Shown piece by piece: positions 52,019 to 63,600 of a DNA stretch of 64,000 nt; position 1 is the first letter of the stretch; every line of letters starts with the position of its first letter. The notes beneath the pieces were generated by a model. That model was not told the origin of the DNA, made no database searches, and was given only the letters and a program-made list of their open reading frames with translations. This DNA comes from Streptomyces sp. MJM8645. GTDB taxonomy: Bacteria > Actinomycetota > Actinomycetes > Streptomycetales > Streptomycetaceae. The position numbers and the translations under genes are program-made. Location: positions 682,001-746,000 of the forward strand of contig NZ_LJJF01000001.1 of NCBI RefSeq assembly GCF_001625365.1. The letters are read 5' to 3'.

Positions 52019-52695
52019 TGCGCATCGACCATGTGATCCTCGGCGCGCGCACCATCGAGCCGCTGCGCGAACTGCTGTGGGACGAGTACGGGTTCGGCAT
52101 CACCGACGGCAGCCCCAACCCGGACGGCACGGCGAGCTGGGTGGTGCCCTTCGACACGCCCGACGTGCAGTACCTGGAGCTGCTCGTCACCCACGACGAA
52201 CGGCGGCTGGCGGGCGAGGACTTCGGCCGGCTGTTCCTGGAACGGACGGCGGACGGGCCGGACTTCCTCAACTGGGCGGCGCTGACCGACGACATCGAGT
52301 CCACCGCACGCGCGGTGGAGACGGTCACCGGAGCGGATCCGGACCTCTTCCGCGGCGAGTCCGTCCGGGCCGACGGAGGGAGCGTACCGTGGGCGGAGGC
52401 GGCGTTCGACCTGTCGTGGCGCAGCCGGGTGCTGCCGTTCTTCCTGAGCTACAGCGACCCGCAGGCGCGCGCGGCACGGGTACCGGGCGATCTCAAGGCG
52501 GCCGGGCACCGGGTGTGCCCGAAGGCGCTGCGGCGCCTTGAGACGGGCCCGGCGCGGGAGCCGGAGCGGGCTTGGGCGGACCGGTGGCCCGGACTCGCCG
52601 CGCTCGACGTCCTGGTCGACCCCGCGGCCGGCCCCCGCATCTCGGCGGTGCACATCGACACCGCCGAGGGCGAGACGGTGGTGCGGCTTCCGTGA
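52018..52695 (+). CDS. Glyoxalase/VOC-like protein
   Basis: 225 residues; ATG at 52018 overlapping the FAD-enzyme stop. It begins MRIDHVILGARTIEPLRELL and has YLELLVTHDE, then LPFFLSYSDPQ, the pattern of the Glyoxalase_3 (VOC) fold. Only the first His of the usual metal set is obvious, so it might be a binding protein or a cofactor-free enzyme. It is the last gene of the first operon half and is followed by a terminator. It could act on, sequester or protect against the reactive quinone product. Confidence 0.75.
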   Translation: MRIDHVILGARTIEPLRELLWDEYGFGITDGSPNPDGTASWVVPFDTPDVQYLELLVTHDERRLAGEDFGRLFLERTADGPDFLNWAALTDDIESTARAVETVTGADPDLFRGESVRADGGSVPWAEAAFDLSWRSRVLPFFLSYSDPQARAARVPGDLKAAGHRVCPKALRRLETGPAREPERAWADRWPGLAALDVLVDPAAGPRISAVHIDTAEGETVVRLP

Positions 52696-52731
52696 CCCCC
52701 GCACGCCCCGCACCCGCGGGGGCACCGGGCG

Positions 52732-52762
52732 GCCCCGGCCGCAGCACCGCCGCGGCCGGGGC
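52732..52762. terminator. Bidirectional hairpin terminator between convergent genes
   Basis: A perfect 11-bp stem (52732-52742 with 52752-52762, GCCCCGGCCGC arm) with a 9-nt loop lies in the 107-bp gap between convergent genes, so it can serve both. Confidence 0.8.
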
Positions 52763-52802
52763 GTCCGGACCCGCCCGGCCGGGCAGGTCCGGACGGCGGC
52801 GG

Positions 52803-54026
52803 TCAGCCGGCCGTGCGGCCCGCGTCCCGACGAGCAGTGCGGCCCGCGTCGCGACGAGCCGCGTGGGCCGTGAGCAGCCGCTCCCGGGCCTGGTCGTCCT
52901 CGGCGGCCTGCACCGCCGTCCAGGCCAGTGCGACGGACGCCTGGAGCAGCGCCCGGTCGGCGGCCGGGGTCACGCAGGCCCGGGCGAACTCCGGCTGGTG
53001 GTTGACCGCGCCGCCGCTGTCGATGCCGATGCTGGGGTGCACGCTGGGCAGGACCCGGCTGACGTTGCCCATGTCGGTGCTGCCGGTGGGCATCGCGCGC
53101 TCCTCCTCGGGGGACACCAGGGGGCGGCCCAGTTCGGTCGCCGCCGCCCGGTAGGCCGCGACCAGGAACGGGTCGTGGGCCAGTTCGGCGTACGCGGGTG
53201 TCGAGCGGACCTCGTGGGTGCAGCCGGTGGCGACGGCGCCGCCCTCGAAGCAGGCCCTGACGCGTGCTTCGAGGCGGCCCAGGGACTCCATGTCGCCGGC
53301 CCGCAGGTTGTACAGGGCGCTGGTGTGCGCGGGGACGACGTTGGGCACCTCGCCGCCCCGGGTCACGATGCCGTGCACCTGCTGCCGCGGCTCGAAGTGC
53401 TGGCGGCCCACGCCGACGGCGACCTCCGCCACGGTCAGGGCGTCGGCGGCGTTGACGCCCAGGTGCGGGGCGAGTGCGGAGTGCGACTCCCGTCCGGTGT
53501 AGCGGACTTCGAGCTCGACCAGGGCGAGGGGGCGGGGAGCGCAGTTGTCCTCGGGGGCCGGGTGGACGAGCATCGCCATCGACACCTCGTCGAAGACGCC
53601 GGCCTCCAGCATGGCGATCTTGCCGCCGCCCTCCTCCTCGGCCGGGGTGCCCAGCACCATGACGGTGATGCCGAGGTCGTCGGCCACGTCCCTCAGCGCC
53701 AGGGCCGCGCCCACCGACGAGGCGGCGATGATGTTGTGGCCGCACGCGTGGCCGAGGCCCGGCAGCGCGTCGTACTCCGCGCACAGCCCGACCGTGAGCG
53801 GGCCGCTGCCGTAGCGGGCGGTGAACGCGGTGTCCAGGCCGCCGGCGCCGGGCACCACCTCGAATCCCTCGTCCCGCAGCAGGCCGCTCACCTTGGCGGC
53901 GCTGCGGTGCTCCTTGAACGCGGTCTCCGGCTCGGCGTGAATACTCCTGGACAGCGCGATCAGTTCGTGTTCGGCGCGTTCGACGCTTTCGCGACAACCG
54001 CGCATGATCCGAGACGAGATTCGCAT
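52803..54026 (-). CDS. M20-family amidohydrolase (aminobenzoyl-glutamate/N-acyl hydrolase type)
   Basis: 407 residues from the ATG at 54026. M20 metal ligands are seen as GHACGHN (residues 92-98) and TPAEEEGGGK (residues 127-136), followed by the dimerisation-domain motif TGRESHSALAPHLGVNA and a C-terminal MGNVSRVLPSVHPSIGI. It should hydrolyse an amide bond, such as an N-acyl or acyl-amino-acid linkage. It is the only minus-strand gene in the pyrroloquinoline cluster and is divergent from the fourth ligase gene (119 bp). It could trim a released peptide-product adduct or remove the N-acyl group of the alkaloid. The last 25 residues contain an imperfect Arg-Arg-Asp-Ala-Gly repeat. Confidence 0.88.
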   Translation of the reverse strand: MRISSRIMRGCRESVERAEHELIALSRSIHAEPETAFKEHRSAAKVSGLLRDEGFEVVPGAGGLDTAFTARYGSGPLTVGLCAEYDALPGLGHACGHNIIAASSVGAALALRDVADDLGITVMVLGTPAEEEGGGKIAMLEAGVFDEVSMAMLVHPAPEDNCAPRPLALVELEVRYTGRESHSALAPHLGVNAADALTVAEVAVGVGRQHFEPRQQVHGIVTRGGEVPNVVPAHTSALYNLRAGDMESLGRLEARVRACFEGGAVATGCTHEVRSTPAYAELAHDPFLVAAYRAAATELGRPLVSPEEERAMPTGSTDMGNVSRVLPSVHPSIGIDSGGAVNHQPEFARACVTPAADRALLQASVALAWTAVQAAEDDQARERLLTAHAARRDAGRTARRDAGRTAG

Positions 54027-54145
54027 CTTCTCTTTCCCCTCCGCATGACCGGGATCTCCGCCGGCCGGATGGCCGGACAATTCCCTGGCCTTTTCCTTCC
54101 TACCGGAGTCTCCGACGAAAAGCGAGACCAGTCTGGAGAATTGAC

Positions 54146-56722
54146 ATGGCGTCACCGACAGATTCACTGACAGATTCGCTGAAAGATCCACTGACAGCGT
54201 CACTGACCTGGAACGTGCGGGCGGGTGACGGGGAACTCTCGGTCGAGATGATGCCCTGGTCGCTGCTGCGCGCGACCGGCTTCCCCGCCGGGCTCCTGGA
54301 CGGGCTCGCGTCCGAGGAACTGCTCGGCACCGCCGCCGGGGTGTTCGCGGCGGAGCAGGCGGTCGCCGCCGAACGTACGCACTTCCTGGACGCGCTGTGG
54401 CCGGGGCTGCGGAAGGCCGTACGGACGGTCGAACCGCGCCAGCGGTCGCTGCGGGCCCTCCAGAGCTGCCGCCGGCTGGTGGACGACGGCGCGCCCCTGG
54501 ACGAGCGGTGCGCAGCGGTCCTCGCGGCGACCGGCGCGCCGGACTGGGCGCCCCGCTGGAACGCCCTGGTCGCCGCGCTCGACGAGCGGCTGGCCGCGGC
54601 CGGAGCCGAGCTGGAGGCGGCCCTGCTGCGGGCCCGGCTGCACACCGCGCGGGCCGCCGGCCGCGACGACTTCGGGCACGCCGTGTTCGTGTCGAACCCC
54701 TCGTTCCACCACACGGCCCTGGAGACGCCGCCGCTGACGCACCCGGGCTGGGCGCAGGCCCGGGACGAGGGCGGCGCCCTGCCGCAGACCCTGCGTCGCC
54801 GGGTCGACACCCTGCACCGCTATCTGCGCCGGTTCGCCACCAAGTGCGAGACCGTCTCGTTCTTCGGCCCGGTGCTGTTCGGCCGCCTGGCGCCGGAGCA
54901 GGAGGAGACCCTGCTGGTCGGCGCGCCCGGCCGGGAGAGGGTCGTGGTGGAGGCGAGCGCCTGGCTGGTGGAGGAGCTGCGGGAGCAGGCCGCCCGCGAG
55001 GTGCCGCTGACGCGGCAGCGCGTGTGGCCCAGTCCGCTGTTCCGCCGGTCCGGCTCGTCCCCGGTGCTGGAACGGGCCGTGGACGGGCGCAGGTTCAAGG
55101 TCGCGGGGCCCGCGCTGGCGCTGTGGAGTGCCGCCGCCGCGGCGCCGGGGAGCCGGCTCGACTCGCTCGTCAGCGCCGCCGGCCCCGTGCCGCCGCCGTA
55201 CCGGGCGGGGGCGGACGACGCGTACGCCGCCGGGCTGGTGAAGGCACTCGGGCCGGCGCTGGTCGTCTCCCCCTGGCGGCTGCCGGCGACCGAGCTGCAC
55301 GCGCTGACCAGGCTCGCGGCCGAGCACCCCACGGACACGGTGGTGAACCTGGCGGAGGTCCGCGACACGTACGCACGGGCGCCCTGGCCCGAGCGGGCGG
55401 CGCACCTCCTCGCCGTGCGGGCGGCCCGCGCGGCGGACGGCGGGCGGGTCTCGCAGGACAGCGGACGGCACTACGCCGACCGCGAGCTGTTCCACGAGGA
55501 CAGGTCGAGTCCGGTGAGCGAGCGGGTCGGCTTCGGGGCGCCGGTCGTGGAGCGCATCCGGGAGGTCACCGAGGCGGTGTTCCCGCTGGTGTTCCTCGCG
55601 GCGCTACTGGCCAGGGAGGACGCCCGCGACGCCCTGCGCGCCGAGCTGGGGGGCGCCCCGGCTCCGCTCGCCGCACTGGCCGCACGGGAGATACCCGCCC
55701 GTTCACCGCGCCGCGACCGGCTGGACGCGGTGCTGCGCCGACTGGTCGGGCAGGCCGTGGAAGCCGCGGGAGCGACCGACGGCCGCCCCCCGGTCGTGGA
55801 GCTGAGCGGCAACGAACTGGCCGAAGCGCTGGCGCCGCTGTGGGACACCGTGACGTACGGCCCCGACGACGCCTGCCTGCCCAGCCCCGACCTGATGGTG
55901 GCGGGCCCCGACCCGGCCACCGCCGACTGGGTGCTCTCGGAGCTGCACGACGACTGCAGCTCGATCTTCGGGGGGCTGGAGCGTCCGCTGCACAGCGACC
56001 CGGACGGGCTGTGGGGCGGCTTCACCGAGCGGGTGGCGCGAGCCGTGCCGCCCGGGACCGCCGCGACCATCGTCTCGCGCCGGCGCAGCGCCCATGTGAC
56101 CCCCGAACTCCCCGGTGCCGCCATCGAACTGAGCGGCCTCTCGGGCAAGGACCGGGCCGACGTGGTGCCGATCGCGGACGCCGTCGTGCCCGCTTCGGCC
56201 GACGCGGTGGTGGTGGGCGGCCGGCGGCGGCTGCTCTACCCCGGCGACCTGTCGTCGACGCTGCACCGCGCGGTGTCCAGGCCCGCACTGGTCCCGGTGC
56301 CGGTCGACCTCGGCGCGTACACCCCCAGGATCGTGGTGGACGGTGTCGTGGTCCAGCGTGCCCGCTGGCGGCTGAGCATTCCGGAAAGGGCTCCGGAGAA
56401 GGCCGCGGACACCGCCACCCAGTGGTTGTCCGTACAGCGGCTGCGGGCCGCCCAGGGAATTCCACGCCACGTCTATGTGAAGCATCCGGCCGAACCGAAG
56501 CCGCTGTACGTCGATTTCGCCGACCCGCTGTCGGTGATCGATATCGCGCGACTTCCCGAAGGGGAAGTCGTCGTGTCCGAAATGCTGCCCACCCCGGACC
56601 AGCTGTGGTGGCGCGTCGCGGACGAAACGCATTGTGCCGAATTCCGTCTCGGCTGCATCGTGCGGCCGGTGACATCCGACAATCCGCCGACCCCGGAACA
56701 ACAGGAAGAGAGCGCGTCATGA
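54146..56722 (+). CDS. LanB-like peptide aminoacyl-tRNA ligase (PEARL) 4
   Basis: 858 residues; ATG at 54146 with GGAGA upstream. The hallmark is FATKCETVSFFGPVLFGRL (Lys233, with Cys where the others have Asn or Ser). Later it has FVSNPSFHHT, RELFHEDRSSP, VVQRARWRL, KHPAEPKPLYVDFADP and MLPTPDQLWWRVADE. Like the others, it lacks an elimination domain. The first 20 residues are a repeat of Asp-Ser-Leu units encoded by a short tandem DNA repeat. It starts a separate operon with the methyltransferase and the hybrid synthase, so it may act late or be controlled separately. Confidence 0.9.
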   Translation: MASPTDSLTDSLKDPLTASLTWNVRAGDGELSVEMMPWSLLRATGFPAGLLDGLASEELLGTAAGVFAAEQAVAAERTHFLDALWPGLRKAVRTVEPRQRSLRALQSCRRLVDDGAPLDERCAAVLAATGAPDWAPRWNALVAALDERLAAAGAELEAALLRARLHTARAAGRDDFGHAVFVSNPSFHHTALETPPLTHPGWAQARDEGGALPQTLRRRVDTLHRYLRRFATKCETVSFFGPVLFGRLAPEQEETLLVGAPGRERVVVEASAWLVEELREQAAREVPLTRQRVWPSPLFRRSGSSPVLERAVDGRRFKVAGPALALWSAAAAAPGSRLDSLVSAAGPVPPPYRAGADDAYAAGLVKALGPALVVSPWRLPATELHALTRLAAEHPTDTVVNLAEVRDTYARAPWPERAAHLLAVRAARAADGGRVSQDSGRHYADRELFHEDRSSPVSERVGFGAPVVERIREVTEAVFPLVFLAALLAREDARDALRAELGGAPAPLAALAAREIPARSPRRDRLDAVLRRLVGQAVEAAGATDGRPPVVELSGNELAEALAPLWDTVTYGPDDACLPSPDLMVAGPDPATADWVLSELHDDCSSIFGGLERPLHSDPDGLWGGFTERVARAVPPGTAATIVSRRRSAHVTPELPGAAIELSGLSGKDRADVVPIADAVVPASADAVVVGGRRRLLYPGDLSSTLHRAVSRPALVPVPVDLGAYTPRIVVDGVVVQRARWRLSIPERAPEKAADTATQWLSVQRLRAAQGIPRHVYVKHPAEPKPLYVDFADPLSVIDIARLPEGEVVVSEMLPTPDQLWWRVADETHCAEFRLGCIVRPVTSDNPPTPEQQEESAS

Positions 56723-57576
56723 CCGAGGACCTCCGCATCACCTCACTGGTGAGGGACGCTTACGACAAGGCCGCCGAGCAGTACGAGTCCGCAGGTCAGA
56801 TGATCTTCCACCCGCTGGGGAAGATGATCGCCGACACCCTGGAGCTCTCGCCGGGCGAGCGGGTGCTCGACATCGGCTGCGGGCGCGGCGCCTGCCTGTT
56901 CCCGATCGCCCACGCGGTGGGCCCGGAGGGCTTCGTGCTCGGCATCGACCAGGCCCAGGGCATGGTCGACGCCTGCACGGCCGACATCACGGCCCGCGGG
57001 GTCGCCGGCCGCGCCCGCGCGGAGCTGGGCAACGCCCAGGACTTCGCCTTCGCCGAGCCGTTCGACGCGGCGAGCGCCGGGATGGTCCTGTTCCTGCTGC
57101 CCGAGGCGGAGAAGGCCCTGTCCTGCGCCGCCGCGGCGCTGCGCCCCGGCGGCAGGTTCGCCGCGACCACCTTCCCCACCGAGAACGGCAGGCTGGCCGC
57201 CGGCTGGGAGTCCGCCGAGATCCTCTCCGGGGTGCTCGCCAAGTACCTCCCCGAGGGTGTGGACGACCCGTGGCAGGTGGTCCTGGGCCTCGGCGGCCCG
57301 CTGGCCGGTGAGGAGTCCACGGCCGCCGCCTTCCTCACCGCCGGCTTCAGCGATGTACGGATCCGCCACGTCCCGGCGGACTCCCGCTTCGAGACCATCG
57401 ACGACTACCTGGCGTGGACCAGGACCGTGACCACCCGCGTGCAGTGGGACCTGGTGCCCGCGGAGCGGGTGGCCGAAGCGACCGACGAGGCGCGCGAGGC
57501 GCTGCGGGTGCTCGCGGGGCCGGACGGCTCCCTGGAGTTCTCCTGCCCGACCAGGACCGTGCTGGCCGTCCGCTGA
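56719..57576 (+). CDS. SAM-dependent methyltransferase, candidate enol O-methyltransferase
   Basis: 285 residues from the ATG at 56719, overlapping the ligase stop (ATGA). Class I fold: RVLDIGCGRGACL (residues 49-61), FVLGIDQAQGM, AASAGMVLFLLP, ALRPGGRFAATTF. It resembles the UbiE/COQ5 group. It lies directly before the hybrid synthase. Lymphostin carries a methoxyacryloyl side chain, so this is the best candidate for methylating the enol of the 3-oxopropanal that the synthase would release. N-methylation of the ring is the alternative. Confidence 0.85.
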   Translation: MTEDLRITSLVRDAYDKAAEQYESAGQMIFHPLGKMIADTLELSPGERVLDIGCGRGACLFPIAHAVGPEGFVLGIDQAQGMVDACTADITARGVAGRARAELGNAQDFAFAEPFDAASAGMVLFLLPEAEKALSCAAAALRPGGRFAATTFPTENGRLAAGWESAEILSGVLAKYLPEGVDDPWQVVLGLGGPLAGEESTAAAFLTAGFSDVRIRHVPADSRFETIDDYLAWTRTVTTRVQWDLVPAERVAEATDEAREALRVLAGPDGSLEFSCPTRTVLAVR

Positions 57577-57633
57577 CGGCACGACCGCAACCGTCTACCA
57601 AGCGCTGAACACAGAGCCGAGAGGTGCGATGAC

Positions 57634-60600
57634 ATGGCTCCTGACACGACCCCTTCGCTGATCCGTCCGCTGTCCGAACTGCTCGGCGGACACGCCGCCC
57701 GGATCGGGGACAAGGTGGCCTTCGCCGACGCCCGGCGGGGCGTCGGCTACCGGGAACTGGATCTGCGGACCTCTCGGCTCGCCGGCCGGCTCGCCGCGCT
57801 GGGACTGGAGAACGGCGGCCGGGCCGCCGTCCTCATGGGCAACAGCGTGGAGATGGTGGAGAGCTGCCTCGCCGTCATCCGGGCGGGCGGCATCACCGTG
57901 CCGCTGAATCCGCAGGCGTCCGAGGCCGAACTGGTCCACTTCCTGCGGGACTCCGGGGCATCGGTGGTGCTGTGCGACCCGGCGCGGCTCGACGTGCTGC
58001 TGCGCGCGGTGGCCGCGTCCGGCCCGTCCCGGCCCTCGATCGTGCTCACCGGCGACTCCCCCATGGCACCGGCGGACGCCTCCGGCGCAACCACGGACAT
58101 CACCGCGTACGAGACGCTCGCGGCCACCCCCTACGACGGGCCGGCGCCCGAGGAGAGCCCGCTCGACGCTCCGGCCTGGATGCTCTACACCTCGGGCACC
58201 ACCGGCCGCCCCAAGGGGGTGCTCTACTCCCTGCGCAGCTCGCTGTGGCTGGTGGAGGCCTGCCACGTGGGTGTGCTCGGGATGACGCAGGACGACCGAC
58301 TGCTGTGGCCGATGCCGCTGTTCCACGGCCTGGGCCAGAACCTGTGCGTCATGGCGGTCGTGGCCGTGGGCGCCGGCGCCCTGCTGATGAGCGGCTTCGC
58401 CCCTTCCGAGGTGCTGGACGCCCTGCGCGAGGACGGGGTGACCTTCCTCGCCGGGGTGCCGACGACGTACCACTACCTGCTGGACCGTGCCCGCCAGGAG
58501 CACACCCGGCTGCCGTCGCTGCGGCTCGGGTTCGTCGCCGGTTCGGCCAGCGGCGCCTCCCTCGGCAGCCGTTTCGAGGAGGCGTTCGGGGTCCCGCTGG
58601 TGGACCAGTACGGATCGACCGAGACCGGCGCGATCACCTCGAACCGGCCGACGGGCGACCGGGTCGCCGGGGCGGCCGGGCCGCCCGTCCCGGGGGTGGC
58701 CATCCGACTGGTGGACGACGGTTCCGGTGCCGAGGTGCCCGACGGCGAGCAGGGCGAGGTCTGGGTCAGCGGCCCCAACCTGATGCTGGGCTACCACGGG
58801 CAGCCCGACGCCACGGCGCAGGTGCTGCGGGACGGCTGGTACCGCACGGGCGACCTGGCCCGCCGGGACGCCCTCGGGCAGGTGACCCTGACCGGCCGTC
58901 TCAAGGAGCTGATCATCCGGGGCGGCGAGAACATCCACCCCGTGGAGATCGAGGACGTGGTGCGCACGGCGCCGGGCGTGGCCGACGCGGCGGTGGGCGG
59001 GGAGCCCCACGAGGTGCTCGGCGAGGTGCCCGTCGCGTACGTGGTGCCCGGTCCCGAAGGCGTCGACGTCCAGGCGCTGTTCGAGCACTGCCGGACGCGG
59101 CTGTCCTTCTTCAAGGTGCCGGAGAAGGTGTACGCCGTCGAGCACGTTCCGCGCACCGCGTCCGGGAAGGTCACCCGGCATCTGCTGGCGGACGCGGACC
59201 CCCGGTTGCTCGGTACGGCGTCCACCGGCGGGCCCGGGGAGCACGGGAGCCTCGGGGCCGAGCCCGACCGGGGCGAGTGGGCGGGCCGGCTCGCGGCGCT
59301 CACGGCGGCCGAACGGGCCCGGACGGTACTGGACCTGGTCCGCGCCGAGGTGGCGCTCGCGCTCGGCGTCGAAGCCGAACGGGTCGCTCCCACACGGCCG
59401 TTCGTGGATCTCGGCCTCGGCTCCCTCGCCGTCGTGGCGGTCGGGCGGCGGCTGTGCGCGCTGGTCGGGCTGCGGCTCCCGGCGACGGCGGTGTTCGACC
59501 ACCCGACGCCCGCCGCGTTCGCGGACCGGCTGGTCGCCGAGCTGACGGGGCCGTCGGACAGCTCCACGGCCGCCGAAGCGTTCCCGGCCGAGCACACGAT
59601 CCCCGCAGCTCCCGGCCCGGACGGCGCCGAGCCGATCGCCATCATCGGCATGGCCTGCCGCTTCCCCGGCGGGGTGGAGTCACCCGAGCAGCTGTGGGAC
59701 CTCGTCGCCGCAGGCCGGGACGCCACCTCGGACTTCCCCGCCGACCGGGGCTGGGCACTGGACACCCTGTTCGACCCCGACCCCGACCACCCCGGCACCA
59801 GCTACGTCTCGCGCGGCGGCTTCCTCACCGACCCGTCCGCGTTCGACGCCGGATTCTTCGGCATAGCCCCGCGCGAGGCGACCGCGATGGACCCGCAGCA
59901 GCGGCTGATGCTGGAGGTCGCCTGGGAGGTCTTCGAACGGGCGGGCCTCGACCCGACCGGCCTGGCCGGCTCGGAGACCGGCGTCTTCGTCGGCACCAAG
60001 GGACAGACGTACAGCACGCTCGCCGCGCCCGGGTCCGAGTACGAGGGCCATCTCGGCTTCGCCACCTCGGGCAGCGTGATGTCCGGCCGGGTGGCCTACG
60101 CCCTCGGTCTGCACGGCCCCGCCGTCACCGTCGACACGGCCTGCTCCGCGTCCCTGGTCGCCCTCCACCTGGCCTGCGGCTCCCTGCGCTCCGGTGAGTC
60201 GCGGCTCGCGCTCGCGGGCGGGGTCACGGTGATGTCCACCCCGGACGACATGATCACCTTCAGCAGGCACCGGGGCCTCGCCCCGGACGGCCGGGTGAAG
60301 GCCTTCGCCGGCGCGGCGGACGGCACCGCCTTCGGCGAGGGCGCGGGGGTGCTGCTGCTCGAACGGCTCTCGGACGCGCAGCGGGCGGGCCACCGGGTGC
60401 TCGCCGTGATCCGGGGCAGCGCCGTGAACCAGGACGGCGCGTCCAACGGGCTCACCGCGCCCAACGGCCGGGCGCAGCAGCGGGTGATCCGCCGGGCGCT
60501 CGCCAACGCCCGGGTGGCCGCGCACGAGGTCGACCTGGTCGAGGCCCACGGCACGGGGACCATGCTCGGCGACCCGATCGAGGCCGAGGCGATCCTCGCC

Positions 60601-63600
60601 GCGTACGGGCGCGGCCGGGATCCTCAACGGCCGCTGTGGCTCGGCTCGGTGAAGTCCAACATCGCCCACACCCAGGCCGCCGCAGGCATGGCCGGTGTCA
60701 TCAAGCTGGTGGAGGCGATGCGGCACGCCGTCCTCCCGGCGACCCTGCACGTGGACCAGCCGTCGCCGCACGTCGACTGGTCGTCGGGGAACGTACGGCT
60801 GCTCGACGAGGCGCGGCCGTGGACGGCCGCCGACGGACGGCCCCGGCGCGCCGGGGTGTCCTCCTTCGCCATCAGCGGCACCAACGCCCATGTCGTCCTG
60901 GAGGAGGCGCCGCACTCCCCCGCGCCGGAGGAGGCCCCGGCCCCGGTCTCGCCCGAGGGGGCCCCGGCCCCGGTCCGGGCGCTCAGCGCCGTACCGTGGC
61001 TGCTGTCCGCGAAGTCCCCGGCCGCGCTGCGCGACCAGGCCCGCCGGCTGGAGTCGTTCCTGCGTGCGGAGCCCGACCGGAATGCCGTGGACGTGGGGCG
61101 CACCCTGGCACTGTCCCGGGCCGGGCTCGAACACCGGGCCGCCGTCGTCGCGGACCTCGGTCGCGGGGCGAACGGCGCGGACGGGGTGGAGGGTCTGCTG
61201 CGCGCACTCGGCGCGCTCGCGGAGGGCGAGCCCGCGGCCGGACTGACCACCGATCACGCCGGTGCCGCCCGGACCACGGCGTTCCTCTTCACCGGCCAGG
61301 GCTCCCAGTGGGCGGGCATGGCCCGTGAACTGTACGAGGCGTTCCCGGTGTTCGCCGAAGCGCTGGACGCGGTGTGCGACCATCTGGCGCCGCAGGTACG
61401 GCAGTTGCTCCTCGCCGCCGCCGGCGACGCGGCGGACGACGGGCGCATCCATCGCACCGGTATCGCCCAACCCGCCCTGTTCGCACTGGAGGTCGCGCAG
61501 TTCGCGCTGCTGCGGTCCTGGGGGGTGCGTCCCGACGCGCTCGCCGGCCACTCCCTCGGCGAGCTGGCCGCCGCGCACGTCGCCGGGGTGTTCTCGCTGG
61601 CGGACGCGGCCCGGCTGGTCACCGCCCGGGGCGAGCTGATGCAGGCGCTGCCCGAAGGCGGCGCCATGATCGCGCTGGAGGCCACGGAGGACGAGGTCCT
61701 GCCGCTGCTCGCCGGCCGGGAGTCCCGGCTGGGGATCGCCGCCGTGAACGCGCCCCGGTCCGTCGTGGTCTCGGGCGACGAGGACGCCGCGGCGGAGGTC
61801 GCCCAGCTAGTGGCCGAACTGGGCCGCAGGACCAAGCGCTTGACGGTCAGTCATGCTTTCCACTCGCCCCGGATGGACGCGGTGCTGGAGGAGTTCGAGG
61901 CCGTGGCCCGGACCGTCACCTACCGTGCGCCGGACCTGCCGATCGTCTCCACGGTCACCGGCGCCCTCGCCGGTGCGGAACTGCTGACACCCGCGTACTG
62001 GACCGGGCAGCTGCGCTCGGCCGTCCGGTTCGCCGCCGCGGTGCGGACCCTGCGGGAGCGGGGCACCGACACCTTCGTCGAACTCGGCCCGGACGCGTCC
62101 CTGACGGCCCTGGTGCGCCAGATCGCCGACGGGGGTGACGCCCACGGGGGTGATGGGGGTGACGACGCCGACGGGGGTGACCGGACGGGCGGCCACCGTA
62201 CGCTGCCGGTCTCCCGGCGTGACCGGCCCGGCGCGGCGACCGCCGTCGCAGTCGCTGCCGCGCTGCACACCGCCGGTGTCCCGGTCGACTGGGCGGCGTT
62301 CTTCGACGGCACCGGCGCCCGCCACGTCACGCTGCCGACCTACGCCTTCCAGCGCAAGCGTTACTGGCTGCCCGCACTCGCCGCCCCCACTCCGGCACCG
62401 GTACCGGCCGCGATCGCGGAGGCGGAGGCGGAGGCCGCAGCCGAGGAGGCGGCCCCGTCCGGGCGGGTGCTCAAGCCGGGTGAGCGCCCGGAGGTCGCCG
62501 CCCGCCTGGCCGGCGTGCTCGCCGGCCTGGACGAGGAGAAGCAGCTCCTCCACATGATCGACCGGATCGCCACGCGGGTCGCGGCGGTGCTCGGCCACGA
62601 CAGCGCGGACGCCATCGACCCCGACGTGCCGTTCCTCGAACTCGGCGTCGACTCCCTCATGGCCGTCGAGATGCGCAACCAGTTCAGCGACTTCTGCGGG
62701 GTGAGCCTGCGCCCGACGCTCGTCTTCGAGCACCCGACCCCGGCGGTGCTCGCCGACCACCTGCTCGCGAAGGTGCTGGCCGCGGTGTCCGCCACGCCGG
62801 GCGTCGACGAGGACGCGGTGGACTTCGCCTCCGAGGTCGTCCTGGCGGCGGACATCTCCCCCGCCGACGAGGTGATCCGGGTCGCGGACGACCCGCAGGA
62901 GGTGCTCCTCACCGGTGCGACCGGGTTCCTGGGCGCGTACCTGCTGCGCGACCTGCTGCGGACGACCCGTGCGACCGTGCACTGCCTGGTCCGCGGGGCC
63001 GACGAGGCGGACGCGTGGGCGCGGCTGCGCAAGAACCTTGAGTGGTACGAGTTCTGGGACGCCATCGACCCGGACCGGTTGTCCGTGGTCGTCGGCGATC
63101 TCGCCCGGCCGCTGCTGGGGCTGGCCCCCGAACGCTTCGACGCCCTCGCCCGCAGCGTGGACAGCGTCTACCACGCCGCCGCGACCGTCAACGGCCTCTA
63201 CCCGTACTCGGCGTTGAAGGACGCGAACGTCACGGGCACCGCGGAGATCCTGCGCCTGGCCGCACGGCACCGCACCGTGCCCGTCCACCACGTCTCGTCC
63301 ACCGGCGTGTTCGCCGCGGAGGCGGTCCCCGGGCAGGCGCTCCAGGTGACCGACCCGCCGGGCCCCGCCGAGGCGCTGTCGTCCGGCTACCGGCAGACGA
63401 AGCTGGTGGCGGAGCAGATCATCGAACTCGCCAGGGGGCGGGGCCTGCCGGTCTCGGTCTACCGGGTGGACGAGATCTCCGGCGACTCGGAGCGCGGCTT
63501 CTGCCAGACCCACGACTTCGTCTGGCTGAGCATGAAGGGCATCGTGCAGGCCGGTGCCGTCCCGCAGGATCCCGCCGGCATCTTCCACCTGGTGCCGGTC

